DNA of 64,000 nt, taken from positions 13,366,536 to 13,430,535 of the forward strand of contig OX439004.1 in the NCBI GenBank assembly GCA_949316495.1, given 5' to 3'. Within the stretch, counting starts at the first letter, position 1; every line of letters starts with the position of its first letter. Below, piece after piece: positions 25,000 through 38,600 of this stretch. The position numbers and the translations under genes were made by a program. Under the pieces are notes generated by a model, which made no database searches, was not told where the DNA came from, and saw only the letters and a program-made list of their open reading frames with translations. The DNA is from Amphiduros pacificus. Lineage: Eukaryota > Annelida > Polychaeta > Phyllodocida > Hesionidae.

Positions 25000-25733
25000 G
25001 ACGAATCAGTATCGAATGCCTGTGCCTTACTACAAACAAGGAGAGTTATTATACTTGCCAGCGTCATGAACACATATCCTCAAAATTCTTGTTTAGTCTT
25101 AACCAAATGACACGGCATTGTGTTTTATCCAAATAGTTGTTACCCACATCCTGACATAAGAAGGTGTAAGTGGAAGTCACGCCGGGTGAGGTGGCAGGTT
25201 GCCTTCAGGTTCCTCCACGTCGGCAATGCCTCCACACATTCTGAAAATAGAACCCCGGAACGGGCTCCCACTGCCAGCATTCTGGGTCACGCACTTGGTA
25301 AATATTACTGAACCGTTAAAAGTAGATCAGCACCAACAAAGCGGAACCAACTGCTTGATCATTGAAATGAATCAGGTGAGAAACAGGTGAGTGGCGAGAG
25401 ATGATCATCTAGGTGGCGCTACTGTTGAAAAGAACCACCAGGTGGAAAGCTGACTAAAATCTCTCTATAAAATACATGACTTTTTATATTGATTTGCATC
25501 AAACTCAAAGCTGTTTAGATAATTTCAGTAATAATATGTTTTCTGAGTGTTTGTGAATTTGGTCTTATACGAGCATGTATATATTTGTAAATTTTGAGAA
25601 ATTGGAAGATATGACTAAAGGCCTGTAAGGAATCTTCTATAAAAAGACTTACGTGGGAAATCGCAGAGAAACTATTAACTCATCGTACGGATCCCACATG
25701 TCAACTTTCATCAAATCAAAAGGCTTTCGAAGG
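25000..25733. other. No recognisable feature
   Basis: Between the GALNT-proximal minisatellite and the first foldback terminus. It may contain the GALNT promoter, since it is less AT-rich at 25140-25310, but no motif settles this. Confidence 0.35.
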
Positions 25734-27185
25734 ACGTGCGGTAAATTATTTCCTTGTTCATAATTCACAGTTCATTTTTCAATTTTTTGGTGAAAATTTG
25801 ACTTTTAATTTAAAAACATATAACGCAATGCTTCAATTCTTTTCAAATTTTCAGGGATTACTACCAGGGGATATATTTTTTTTGAACATTAATTTTTCCA
25901 TATGAAAGATGTTTCAATGGTGTTTTCCTTTATAGGGATTCGTCTATAGGGTACATAGTATCTACCCAAATGTGTCACTAATTGAGCAATCCGTATAAGG
26001 GGTTGAACAAAGAGGTCAAACATGAAATATTTGAAAAAGTAACACATTTTTAGCTGTTATTGGTGGGATATTCTTTACATATGAGAGATGTTTCAGTGGT
26101 GCTGTCCTTTATAGATATTCATTATTAGGGTATATAATACCTTCACTAATTGAGCAACTCACATAAGGGGTTGATTTAGGAGGTCAAACATAGATATATT
26201 ACAAATTCATCAAATTTTAAATATTTTTTGAATGATTTTTGAGATGTTTCAATGTTATTGTCCTTTATAGGGAATAATATGTAGGGTACTTAGTACCTTC
26301 CTGAATGTTTCACTAATTGAGCAATTATCATAACGGGTTGGATTAGGAGATCAAACATTCAGAAAAAAAAGAATAAATCCCACAGTTTTAATGTGTTTTT
26401 ATACCAAATATATATCAAATCAGATATGTTTCAATGTTGTTGTCCTTTACAGGATATCATCTACACGGTATCCAGTGCCTACCTGAAATTTCACTTATTG
26501 AGCAATTAATATAAAGGGTTCAATTAGGAGGTCAAAATAAAAGAAATGAAAAATTCTGATAATTTATTGGTTTTTTGCACAAAATTCTTTTTATATGAGG
26601 GATGTTTCAATGTTGGTTTCCTTTATATGGAACCATCTATAGTGTACCTAGTACCTCCCTGAATTTTTCACTTATTGAGTATTTAGCATAGGGGTTGAAT
26701 TAGGTCAAAAATTTGGAAACATAAAATATGAAATATAAAGATATGCCATTTAAGATGCTGGTAACATATAATTTGTGAAGATAAGACAGCAAGAGGTCAC
26801 AGGTTGCCAGAGAGTGCAAGTCCCCGGCCGCTCTCTTTATCTTTCCTGTATAATAGTGTTAACTTATATGGAAGTAGTTATGGTGTTGGTGGTAGATGTC
26901 GCTCTGGCTACCTGTGGTGAGGTATATGCTTTGATAGTGAGCGCTTAAGACTGAGAAGTTAATTACCATGGTTACTGTGTTGGATGTGAGATAGAGCTTG
27001 ACCTTAAGACCTCAAATATCTGTTTCCTGAGAGTAATATGGACCAGAGCTGAGGATTTGTATCAAAGGCCAAATCTTAATTGCGGCCACAGCAAAACAGA
27101 TTCACAACTTATTTCACGATAGAGACAGCAAGCAAATATAAGCCCCATGTCCCTGATTCTGTCTAACCATTCATAGATTAATTTT

Positions 27186-28246
27186 TTCTGAGGTCGTGGA
27201 GCATAATGGCAGCACTAAGGTCTTGGAGCATGTGATATGACCTTTCTGAGGTAGTGGAGCAAATGATATAATTGAACTAAGGTCTTGGAGCATGTAATAT
27301 GACTTCCCAAATGAATTGAGTATGTGATATTACTTTTCAGGGGTCATGGCTAATGTGATATGACTTTTCAGAAGTAGTGAAGAATGTGATATGACTTTTC
27401 AAAGGTCGTGTAGCATGTTATATAACTTTCTTAGGTCGTGGAGTATGTGATATGACTATACTAAGGTCGTGGAGCATGATATATAATGTCTCAGAAGTAG
27501 TGAAGCATGTAATGCGACTTCCCAAATGAATTGAGCATGTGATATGAATTTTCAGAGGCCAGGTAGCATGAAATATGAATTTTCAGAGGTCGTGGAGTAT
27601 GTGATATGACTCATCTGAGGTCGTGTAGCCTGAGATATGATGTCTCAGAAGTAGTGAAGCTTGTAATATGACTTCCCAAAGGAATTGAGCAGGTGATATG
27701 ACTTCCCAAAAGAATTAAGCATGTGATATGAATTTTCAGAGGTCATGGCGCATGTGATAAGACTTTTCCGAGGTCGTGGATTATGTGATTTGACTCTTCT
27801 GGGGTCATGGAGCATGAGATATGATGTCACAGAAGTAGTAAAGCATGTGATATGACTTTTCAAAGGTCTTGTAGCATGATATATGACTTTTCTGAGGTCT
27901 CGGAATATGTCACATAACTCTTCTGAGGTCATGGAGCATGTGATATGACTTTTCAATGGTTGTTTAGCATGATACATGACTTCTCAGAAGTAGTGGAGCA
28001 TGTAATATGACTTTTCTGAGGTCAAACATCACGTGATATGTCTTTTCTGAGGTCAAGGGTCAAAGTGATATGACTTTTCTGAGGTCAAGGAGCAATTGAT
28101 TTTTCTTTCCTATGGAGCATGTGACTTTTCTGAGGTCATAGAGCATGTGATGATTTTCGTGGAGGTCGTGGTGCATTAGATATGATTTTTTTAGAGGTCA
28201 AGAAGCAAGTGATATGACTTTTCAGAGGTCATGGAGCATGTTATAT
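27186..28246. repeat. ~30-bp degenerate tandem array in the foldback centre
   Basis: Units around GGTCGTGGAGCATGTGATAT plus GACTTTTCTGA, with much variation. It continues after the inserted LTR at 28825 to about 28875. Confidence 0.85.
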
Positions 28247-28824
28247 TGTTATCTATATTCTGACTATCTATGGGTACTTGGGGAATATGTGAGAGATGGG
28301 GCTGTGAGGTCGTGCCTATCTAGCTGCCTATCATACCTGTCCTAAGATACAAGAATCACTGCAGAGACAGATATATGTGCGTACAAGGATCACATTTATT
28401 GGGTGTACAACAGCATACATAGGCAGACTGGACTAAGCATGACATGAGTGAGATACTTGTGAGTGTGATGCCGATGGGAACTCTCTAGGGCATACAGCCC
28501 ATTATAAGATAACGCCGGTTGGCTGCAGTATTCTGGTCAGGGATCTGACTGGCGTGGACCGTAAAGCATATGGAATACTGCGCGCTGAGTGTCAATTCTG
28601 GCTCCTTAAGTAGGTCCATGTCTGGATCCATAATGAATCTGACCCATACTGCTCATCTCTGATTGGTGCTTTGATCCTCCCTGCATCAGTGGTCATCTGG
28701 AGTATGGAGTGATCAGAGAGCATGCATATTGTCACTCATTAGCGTCATCTATATTGTCTATGATATTGTTTATGAAATGTCCATGTGTTTGGGGTTCTCA
28801 CACATGACCACTCTGTGTCCCACA
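28247..28824 (-). mobile_element. Solo LTR (retroelement fossil)
   Basis: 578-bp insertion in the tandem array, starting TG and ending CA, flanked by ATAT at 28243-28246 and 28825-28828. Read on the minus strand it has a TATA-like CTTAAGG region followed by an AATAAA-containing stretch, the usual U3-R-U5 order. A 4-bp duplication fits Ty3/Gypsy or BEL/Pao elements. There is no internal coding region; it is presumably left by LTR-LTR recombination. It is younger than the array it interrupts. Confidence 0.75.
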
Positions 28825-30360
28825 ATATGACTTTTCGGAGTACGAGGTGCAAGTGATTTGACTTTTCTAAAGTGAATTGACTACAAGCATCTTAAATAGC
28901 ATATCGTCATTTGACTTTACTGAAGAGGAACACAGCTCAATATGCATTAAAAAATATAAGAAACATGATTATTGTGAATAGGATGTCAATATAATTATTC
29001 ATTCTATTAATATATTAAAATAAGTTTATGCAATGTCAAGTTGTGGCAACCATAAAATCAACATCTTCAATAATTTGTTCATAGTCCTTTCTCCCAGAAT
29101 ATTTGGGGATTAAAGGTCAGATTGCATGGTTCAGTGGTCTTTTTCCCAATAAATCATAAATATAGGACACATTTTATATCTGCTGGATGTATCATAATAT
29201 CTTCTGTGGTGACCTGATTAGTACATAGATGTTATACATCTCTCATATAAAAAAATCATGTGCAAAAACCAATTAAAATTTTTCATTTTAATTCAACCCC
29301 TTTAAAAATTGCTCTATTAGTGAAACGTTCAGGGAGGTGCTAGGTACCATGTAGATTGTTTCCTATAAAGGAAAACAACATTGAAACATCTCTCATATAA
29401 CAAATCTTTGTGCAAAAATCCATTAGAATTATGAAAATATTAAATTTTTTCAGAAGTTTGTGCTCCTAATTCAACCCCTTAAAAAATTGCTCAATTAGTT
29501 AAACATTCAGGGAGGTACTAGGTACACTATAGATATATATAGATATAAAAAATAAACCGATATAAAAAATTGTCATTTTTTCAGAAGTTTGACCTCCTAA
29601 TTCAACCCCTTAAAATAATTGCCTACTTATTGAAAAATTCAGGGAGGTTACGCTATAGTTAATTCCTGTAAAGGAAAACAACATTGAAACATCTCTCATA
29701 ATAAAAAAAAAATTGTGCAAGAAACCATTAAAACTATGAGAATGTTTAGTTGTTTTTAGTTTTTGAGCTCATAATTGAACCCATTATATTAATTGCTCTA
29801 TTAGTGAAAATTTCAGGTAGGTACTAGATACCGTGTAGATGATATCCTGTAAAGGACGACAACAAGGTACCCTATATATGATTCCCTATAAAGGACAACA
29901 ACATTGAAACATCTCTCATATTGGAAAATAAATCATGCTAAAAACAGTTAAAATTTGATGATTTTGTAATATATGTCAATATGACCTCCTAAATCAACCC
30001 TTTATGTTAGTTGCTGAATTAGTGAAAATTCTGGAAGATACTAAGGACCCAAAAGATGAATCCCTATAAAGGACAACACCATTGAAACATCTCTCATAAT
30101 TATTTTTAATTGAAGAATATATAATATTGTTTTTTTTCAAAGTCCAATTTCAACAATTTCTTTTTCACTTTTAAATTTATGTTTTTGCATTGGGATTTTT
30201 TTGTGGCAATATATATATATATATATCCCCTGGTAGTAATCCCTGAAAATGTGAAAAGAATTGAAGCATTGCGTCATAGGTTTTTAAATTAAAATGTAAC
30301 GCAGAGTCAAATTTTCGGGAAAAAAATGAACTGTGAATTGTGAAATATCTTCCCGCACGT

Positions 30361-31190
30361 GTTTATAAACAATACCGAGTTATTTTTAGTACATCATATT
30401 GTCTATTGAGTTCAATCAGTATAACAAAAGACCATATGACAAAATGCCGTATGTTTCAGTTTTCAATGGCCATATTTTTGGAATCTTCTATTTTTGATAG
30501 GGGTACATATACCTTTATATACCTATATTCTATAAGTGGGTAAGGATATGAACATGGAGTTTCTGTCTGATGTTTGATATTCATCTATATTTGCAGAAAT
30601 ACAAAATACAATGATCAGTGAATAGTTATGTTTGATAAACTGGGTGTCTGTTAGGCGCAAAGTTAATATAGATACTGTTGGTGATGTATAATTCCTATAC
30701 TACTGTAGTGCAGTTTCAAAATTACATGGTTGTCACTATGGTTGTCATTGATCCACACACCACACATACCCCATGCAATTTGGGCTACCAGGGAAGTAGA
30801 TGAATGGACAAAGGTCGCCAACAATCCAGTCAGAAAAGATGTTTATTCCACGACCTGTATTCCATTCAACTCATTCTCAATACAAGGCAAATATGGCATT
30901 AATCATTTAGGGCTTTGTTCATAGAAATACATTGGTAAAGGATTGGTCATTAAGATAGATAGGGCATATATTTGGACATTAGTATACAATACAGATCTGA
31001 AGAAATTAATGTATTTCATTTTATACATTCTACAAAAATATCACAAATACAATTTCTCTAGTATTTTATTTTGGCATCTAATATCATATATTAGCAATCT
31101 AATAGTTACAGATTAAATGCTATGAAAAAACTCTTTTATAGGAAATGCAATAAAAAAATAATACAATACATATAACTCATTGAGAAAGAA
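30361..31190. other. No recognisable feature
   Basis: AT-rich sequence between the foldback element and the 29-bp tandem array. Confidence 0.35.
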
Positions 31191-31194
31191 GCTA

Positions 31195-31625
31195 AAGATC
31201 ATGTTAATGTTATGAATCATTATAAGATAATGTTAATATTATGAATCACTATATGATAATGTCAATATTATGAATCACTATAATGCCTGATTGCAGAGCC
31301 ATAGCTAAGATAATGCTAATATTATTAATCACTATAAGATTATACTAATATCATGAATCACTATAAGATAATACTAATATTATTAATCACTATAAGATAA
31401 TACTAATGTTGTGAATCACTATACGATAATGTCAATATCATCAATCACTATAAGATAATGTCAATATTATGAATCACTATAAGATAATACTAATATTGTG
31501 AATCATCCGATAATGTCAATATTATTAATCACTATAAGATAATGTCAATATTATTAATCACTATAAGATTATGCTAACATTATTAATCACTATAAGATAA
31601 TGCTAATATTATTAATCACAGAGCC
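31195..31625. repeat. 29-bp AT-rich minisatellite
   Basis: About 14 units of AAGATAATGTCAATATTATT plus AATCACTAT, with some units shortened or interrupted (for example CAGAGCCATAG inserts near 31297 and 31620). Confidence 0.9.
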
Positions 31626-31629
31626 ATAG

Positions 31630-32610
31630 TAAATCGATTAATCATTTAAACATAAGAAGTGTATCATATATGTGCAAATAAAGTGCAAAGATATCAAAGA
31701 CTATATGAAACAATAAACGGGCATAAGGAAATGACTTTAGAGAGGCAGGAAATAATGCGCACATTGAATATGCATGTATACTATTATGTAATAGATTTGA
31801 ATACTGTAATATACAGTCATTTTAGGAATCAACATCAACCAAAGTGCAGATATCATTTGACGATATAGGTTCGCTTCTCTTGATGTCATATGTTGTGTTT
31901 TATACAAGTCTTTTGTGCTTGTAAGCAAGGACATAAACATCAACAAACAACTCTCAGTCTTGCTAGGAAGATCTCCAAGCACAATCTACTACTATCCTGC
32001 TCCTTTCAAAGGACCTTATTTCTACCATGCTTTTAAGAATATCTGAAGAGTGGTGATTTTCAATTTAACCAGCACACTCTTCGTGGAATTGTCTGTTTTT
32101 AGATATTACTTCAACAACATAAACCGAATAAAAGCAGGATTAAAGTGGTCACAATGAAAAATAGATCACAATTTATTGAGCATGACTTTGTTATCTTTTG
32201 AGCGTCCACAGGCAGGAGGTCGTTACTTGACTTACCGACCATCTGCCACTAGATAGATACACTCACAAATACAGCATTGTTAAGCAAAACTGAAAATCAC
32301 TCAGATCACATAGAGAGAAGTCCATTTTTATAACTTGGAAAATCATGGATCCCAATCAAGATCTGTATTCATGATTTAGACTATACAAAATCTAGTTTTA
32401 TGTTCTCAATTGATATACATCAAAATATTTCATGTTTTATATATAATCCACACACATCTCAATTAAGTATAAAGAGTCATTTGAATTGAAAATGGATATA
32501 AAAGGGATCTCAAAATGTTTTAGTTTGGCACAAGCACTATATTTGTAAATGTAGTAATGTAACCAATACAATGATTGTGGTAATGATACCAACATATCTA
32601 ATCATTCACT
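31630..32610 (-). other. 3' flank/3' UTR of the ZP-domain gene
   Basis: No exon is recognised. On the minus strand an AATAAA (TTTATT at 32172-32177 on the plus strand) lies about 435 bases after the ZP stop and is a candidate polyadenylation signal. Confidence 0.35.
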
Positions 32611-35600
32611 TCATTTCATATTCGCCCTTGGTATGGAGATTGTAGGATTATCAACATGACGCTTTGAGTTCTTCCTCATTGTGTGCATGCATACCACAGC
32701 ACAGAATATGGCACAAATCAAAATGCCTATTCCACCTACGATGAGACCAAGTCCCAATCCATTCTGCAGAAATCCATCTTTTTCAGTGGCAGGAGCCATG
32801 TAAGTATCTGGAATATATATATAAACCTACATTTCAATAACACATTTCTGATTCTATATTGCGATATTAATTGACGTAGATTATCTGATAATATAGCTTC
32901 ATGATAAGAGTATCACATATACTACCCTGGGAAAATTTCAACTTATTTTAATTCCAAAATATAATAAACTATAACATAAAACATGAATATACAAACCAAT
33001 GTTTGGGCCATCTTGAATGGTAATTGGGAATGAGACTGTACCATGGTCATACACCTGAGTTGTGTCCCTTTTACTTCGGGCAACGTTATGACCCCTGACC
33101 TCTTCCTTCAACTCATTTTGGGCATTAACATTAGGAGCAAACCGTTTACGTCTTGAAGTGCATGTTTCCTGAAATATAGTCACAACTTAGGAAACTCGGG
33201 AATAGTTGATGTGTAAGAACATTTTCAACGTGCTTTCGGCCATTTTGATTTCAATGACAAACGACATGTAGCTCCCTACAGGGCCCGTTATACTATCAGA
33301 AAAACTCGCCATCTTGGTATCAATGTCTCGTGCAAGTTATAGTTTTAAAGGACACCAACCATGTAATACTTTTCATTTTCACTAACATGCTAGCTGGAAA
33401 ACTCCAATGTAAAATAATTTTCCAAAGTCTGAAATAATAAACGCTACTATTTCCCGAAAACCTTCCTTCAAAAGATCTCTTCTGTGAATCAAATATTCCT
33501 GTTTTCTAGATTGAATAACATTTTTGTATTTTCTCCGAGTTATATTATCATTTTTCTCATGAGATCTGTTTGATTTACAGATAATCATGAAAGCGGCTAT
33601 TTAACGTTTAAAGTTTTATTTCAACAAATGCAATCCAGTAATTCGACATTAAAGCATTAGAATTATTAGAAAACAAGATAGAAGCAAGACTCCCATTGGC
33701 ATTGCTATCACAATTACTCTGTGGGAATCCAGGGGAGGTGGGTTTGATTCCTGGCTGTATCGACATTGCATTCGAAATACAACAGGTTAACAGGTTAACA
33801 CAGATGCAATGATTCTTTTAAGCTTGTACTTTGACCAACCGTGCCACTGTCCGTGACTTGTGATCTGTACTTTAATCTGGTAGGTTGATTTGATGACTAA
33901 TCTAAATGCAATTATGAGGGAAAGAATTTTCATGGTTGGAATGAATGAATGAATGAATGAATGGTGGCTGAAAGACACATCAACCGTTTATTCATGGTTG
34001 GAAAATTTTAGAAGTGGCAAATATTTATCCATATTTTTTGTTTTGTAAAATTGGACTGGGCTCATTGTAGGTCGTGACTCGTGACACGGGTGGTCTGATG
34101 CTTTGAGTATTGTTTCTTTCAGCAAGTGTGTCCTGCATTTCTTGCTTTGAATCCGGACAATTCTAATGATGGATTCTCTCTTCTGTTGAGTGTCTAACAT
34201 TATTTCCTTGTTTAAGGCAATTACGTGCGACTGTAAAGAATTCTCAGAAACATTTACCATGCGATGTTTAGGATGGATTTTGTTTCTTTGGGGTTTTACA
34301 TCACTTTCAACATTATTTCAGTCATTTCGTGATGAGACCTACTTGTAGCAGATATAGTGCTGCCTCACTGAATTGTCATGTCGCAGGTCTTTGACATGAC
34401 AATCCACCCGGTCACAGATTTACAAGGACAACAGGTTAACCCTTTAGGCATGGGCCTCAGCTCATATGAGAAATTGTATCATGAGTTCAATCTCGGCACG
34501 GCCGGGGTTCGAACCCACGACCTTTGGATCACCACAGAGGAACTGGTGCTAATAAGCTGGCGCTCTAACCAACTGCACCACGGCCCGTGGCCTGTTTAGG
34601 ATGGAGTGACGAATACTGGAAGTAGTGTGTCAATATAATTAGTGTGTCAATATAATTAGTGTGTCAATATAATTAGTGTGTCAAAATAATTAGTGTGTCA
34701 AAATAATTAGTGTCAATATAATTTTAGGGGTGTCATCTTTTACCATACTAAAGGCATGTCCGAAGTGCAAATAACATGTAATGCAATGTCACACCTCTCA
34801 CCAAGCACTGCATATACCTTGTCTTTCACAAGACCATTCTCTGTTCATTTCAAATAAGACAATTTGAAGAAATGAAGAATGAAAAAATATTATAAAATTT
34901 AATATAATTGTAATAAGAGGAAGAACCATGAAAACAGTATACGAAATGTGACTTCATCGTTTTGGGGTGTGCTAGCGAAATAAAAGCAGTTGTTTTTGTC
35001 TGATTTGTATTTTTGAGATGTACATAACATACTTGCGTATACAAAATGATATGAGAAATGGAAATATAAACGGAAAAGTAATCATTCAATCAATATCAGC
35101 GTTTCGGACATTTAAAAAAGTAACTTATTTTTCATGCGGACTCCAGACATTGTAAATGACTGGGATTTGAACCGGGAACCCCTGGGTCTCAAGGCAAATG
35201 CTGATAATTGCTAATAATTGAGCTATTTCGGCTCTACCAATTGAGCTTTAACAGCGGAGTAAAACATCTAAATGAACACAACAATACGAACTAGTCTCCA
35301 TAGAAACCACTCCTTTGTTGATTCAAAATGAAATGCGTTCGCTTGCTTTTTGGATTCAAATGATGACGTCTCATTTGCTTCTCCAACCATAAGGATAAAG
35401 CTTGTTTTGGATATCAGAAACACTTGAATGCTATCCATCAAATAAGATTTTGAACCTTATATGTTCTTGCTTTATGATAATGCCCACTTCCTTGTCGTTT
35501 CAATGAAAACGAAAAGATAAATCAAAGATGTAAATACCTGAGCACAGTCAGCTTCTTGTCCTTTGATACACAGTTTGACTGTACAGTGAAAAAATACAAC

Positions 35601-38600
35601 TTTATGAGATCTAAACTTGAAAATAGGAAACTCCTTTGTTGTCATTTTGAATTTATTGCCTACTGGGGTTTCAGTGAAAATATCTGCTACACTCCCAAAC
35701 AAGTCTTGACCATCTGCTGGGCAACTGAAAGAAAACAAAACAAACAACAATTATTACTTTATCGATATTTAACAATTTTGATATTGAAAAAATATATTTA
35801 CAATTCTAATCCTGCATATATTTGTTATTCTTGCATTAAGTATTTGCTTGAAATCACAGGCCTATGTGCAGTTAGTAAAAGTACAAGCCTGTTTGCACTA
35901 GTTCCACTTTGGTGATACAAAGTTTATGATAATAATGAAAGCGATACAAAACCTCAAACAAATAAAATGTTTTTGTTTTTTAGCGCCAGTTATTTTCTAC
36001 GGAGAGATCAAATAAATGATATCAATGCACATGTTCAAATGTGTAGGATGGTATATAGGGTGGGATGGGATAGAGCAGGCAATTGACGTAAGTGTAAATT
36101 GTTATGCCTGATCATGGAAGTCTCAGTTCCCAGTTTGTGAAATGGAAAACAACATCGGATCATATGAATTCCACTGTAACTGGACGGGGACATCAAAATC
36201 AATGGCGGTAAAACGTATTAGTGTCTAAGGTTTTGTACAAATTCTCCTCGTGGTTGAAGATGCTCAGACCATTGTTAAAATAAGATGTGACTACGATGAC
36301 AACAGAATCGAATCGATTGATATCAATCATGCCAAGAATTGTTAGCAAATGCATTGTATAAACAACAGATCAAGCATAAAAAATGACATGAAAGCGATAA
36401 AACATTTCAATAACAACCATGCTAGTGTATTCTTTCAAAATAAAGATGTGATGGATTGATCATTGAACTTCTCACCATTTAGTGGTGATAACCAGGGATA
36501 TGATTTAGATGATTTAATTTTGGAAAAATACTACAGGCAGCAAATTTCCAAACATCAAGAATCATTCTCGCTCTGATACTCAGACAACAGAATTGGTACT
36601 AAAAAATAATGTTTGAATAAAATATTTTGATCGCTGTAAAAATAATTGACTTATGTGAGGTTTAATTTTATGACTTTGCAGTTTGAAACAAATGCATTGA
36701 ATGACTCTACATTGGACATTGGTGATCTTAGTGGTTCAGATAGTGTGTGATCCAGTAGTTGAGGGCCCACTTATAGACACAACGACGTTTAACTCTGAAC
36801 ATAGACCATTGACCAATAGAGCTATGCTTATCCTTGCTTTTTTGTAATGCTTCTGAATATTTACTGCAAATTGCATCATAAATAAACCATTTAAACCCTT
36901 TCAGAGAGCAGAATTGAGCAGACAATCAAAATGCATGTTACATAACATATTATTGAATTTGGCTTCAAAATGTTATCTCGATTCTCTTTGTCTTATATTT
37001 ATTAAGGTATTCAAAATGGCAGCCTCCTTGACAACTCAGTGATATCTATTAGATTTATGAAAAAAAATAAATAAAAATAAATCACAACAAAATTGAAAAT
37101 ATTTCGATCCTAATGGAAAATAGATATCACTGTAGTAGCAATGATATGTATGCACAGTGGCTCCATGATATAACATAAACTTTCTCCTTCAAGAGGGATA
37201 TAATGTTAAGGTTGGAGTTTACATTTACCGATGTTACCGATGTTACCGATGTTTCCTACCTATTTCATATTTTGTGTCAAATTTGTTAATGTTCCAATCA
37301 TGGCGAATTTATAATTTTGCTTCAAATATGTCATTTAATGTTCCCTACCTAAAAGACGTTGCAAATTTGATGAATGAACATGGACAAAATGTGAGGAAAT
37401 AATGATGTCCAGACCGTGGCATTGTGGCCACAGCTCAGCATATGATTGAAATCAGGTGCTTCCAGTTAGCTTCAGATTACGATGTTTTACACTTGAAGAC
37501 GTCTGATATTGCACAGTAACCAGAAAACTACTTCTCAGCAGGAAATTATCCCTTTATACATGACCTCCCGGTAGGTTAATTGGATTCCAATAAATATGTA
37601 TCCATGTGGTAAATGGCATTTTCCCAATAATCACCCACAGTGTAAATTATCTCTGTTTACAAATTTAGATGACTTTTTATTATGCTTTGTAAAATATAGG
37701 AATAAGTATTATTATTTATATTCAAGGTATAGTCCATCAAATATTTTAGTATCAGTATGCATATTTAACAGGTTAGGTGTTCAGGGAGAATGCTTTAGTA
37801 AATAAAATATTGAATAAAATATCATGACATATCTAGATCTAGAAACCAGCCAAATCTAGTAAACTGTAAATAATCTTATGGTTTTTATGTTACCGATAGG
37901 CAGTGTCCATGACACCAGGTGGAATTCTATTTTCATAATCATTATCATAAACATTTATTTCTTATCATGACCTTATATTATGCAAATGATTTTGTCAGCA
38001 AAATGATATTGATTGAACATATGTGAATTAGTTCTCTTTTCCTTTTAAGAACTAAAATACTTAAACATAGATGATTGTCAGGTCTAAGAGATATTGATTA
38101 CCTGTAGACTAAAAAATTGCAACAATTCATATTTGTTTTTATTTAATATGCCCAATGACGTACTGATTTTAAACACGATATGTATTCAGCCTTGTCAGTT
38201 AGAAAGGGGGAACTGGGACACATATAATCTAATCGAAGGCCTAATCAATCTCCTAAAAGGCCTGGTTCAAATAATTTGATATGTGCATGTTGCATATCTT
38301 TACGATTATATTTGTTTTTACAAGAAAAGGCTTTTTCCAACTTGAATCATGGTTTCATGTGCAGAATCGTTTCCAAGTTTATTTTTATAAAATATAAATG
38401 TCTGTTGGTTGCCCTTCATTGATATAACTCCCTTCATTCCTAAGTAATGATTAAGGTACCCATAATGGACAACAACTGCTACTTACTTATTACTTATCAG
38501 TTGAAGTGTGGTTGCATCTTTCTTGTATAAAGTAGCTTCAGTTGAGGCCAAACAAAACTCACCACGCATCGCTCCATATATACCTGTGCACAACATAAAC

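Larger units (their letters stand above)
25734..30360. mobile_element. Foldback-type element with tandem-repeat arms (copy 1)
   Basis: The termini are ACGTGCGG at 25734 and its complement CCCGCACGT ending at 30360. The left arm (25734 to about 26740) and right arm (about 29228-30360) are inverted relative to each other. Each arm has an end segment (TTCAATTCTTTTCAAATTTT, then CAGGGATTACTACCAGGGGA) and then about five diverged tandem units of 150-180 bp. The units carry GATGTTTCAATG, CCTTTATAGGG, a GGGTAC..TAGTACC block, CACTAATTGAGCAA and GGTTGAATTAGGAGGTCAAA. The centre has a ~30-bp minisatellite and a solo LTR and no transposase. This resembles the architecture of Foldback/Galileo-type elements; the kinship is inference. 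No clear target duplication was found. Confidence 0.72.
33169..35537 (-). other. ZP gene intron 9 (between exons 9 and 10)
   Basis: Holds a (TGAA)n run at 33939-33963, a full SINE at 34278-34592, a 17-bp array at 34622-34722 and a tRNA-like relic at 35155-35253. The rest is unremarkable AT-rich sequence. Confidence 0.6.

Noticed and set aside
24697-25136. INGPPHQWPTASMAH-type repeat peptides on the plus strand
   Set aside because: Antisense to GALNT exon 1 and then through the 16-bp minisatellite.
27645-27977. 110-aa minus-strand frame of HITCSMTSEEL-like repeats
   Set aside because: Read through the ~30-bp tandem array in the foldback centre.
33690-33765. tRNA-like B box (GGGTTTGATTCCTGG)
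   Set aside because: No matching A box at the right distance, so only a vague SINE relic at best.
35155-35253. Functional tRNA gene
   Set aside because: A- and B-box-like sequences are present but the spacing and the arms do not make a proper cloverleaf.
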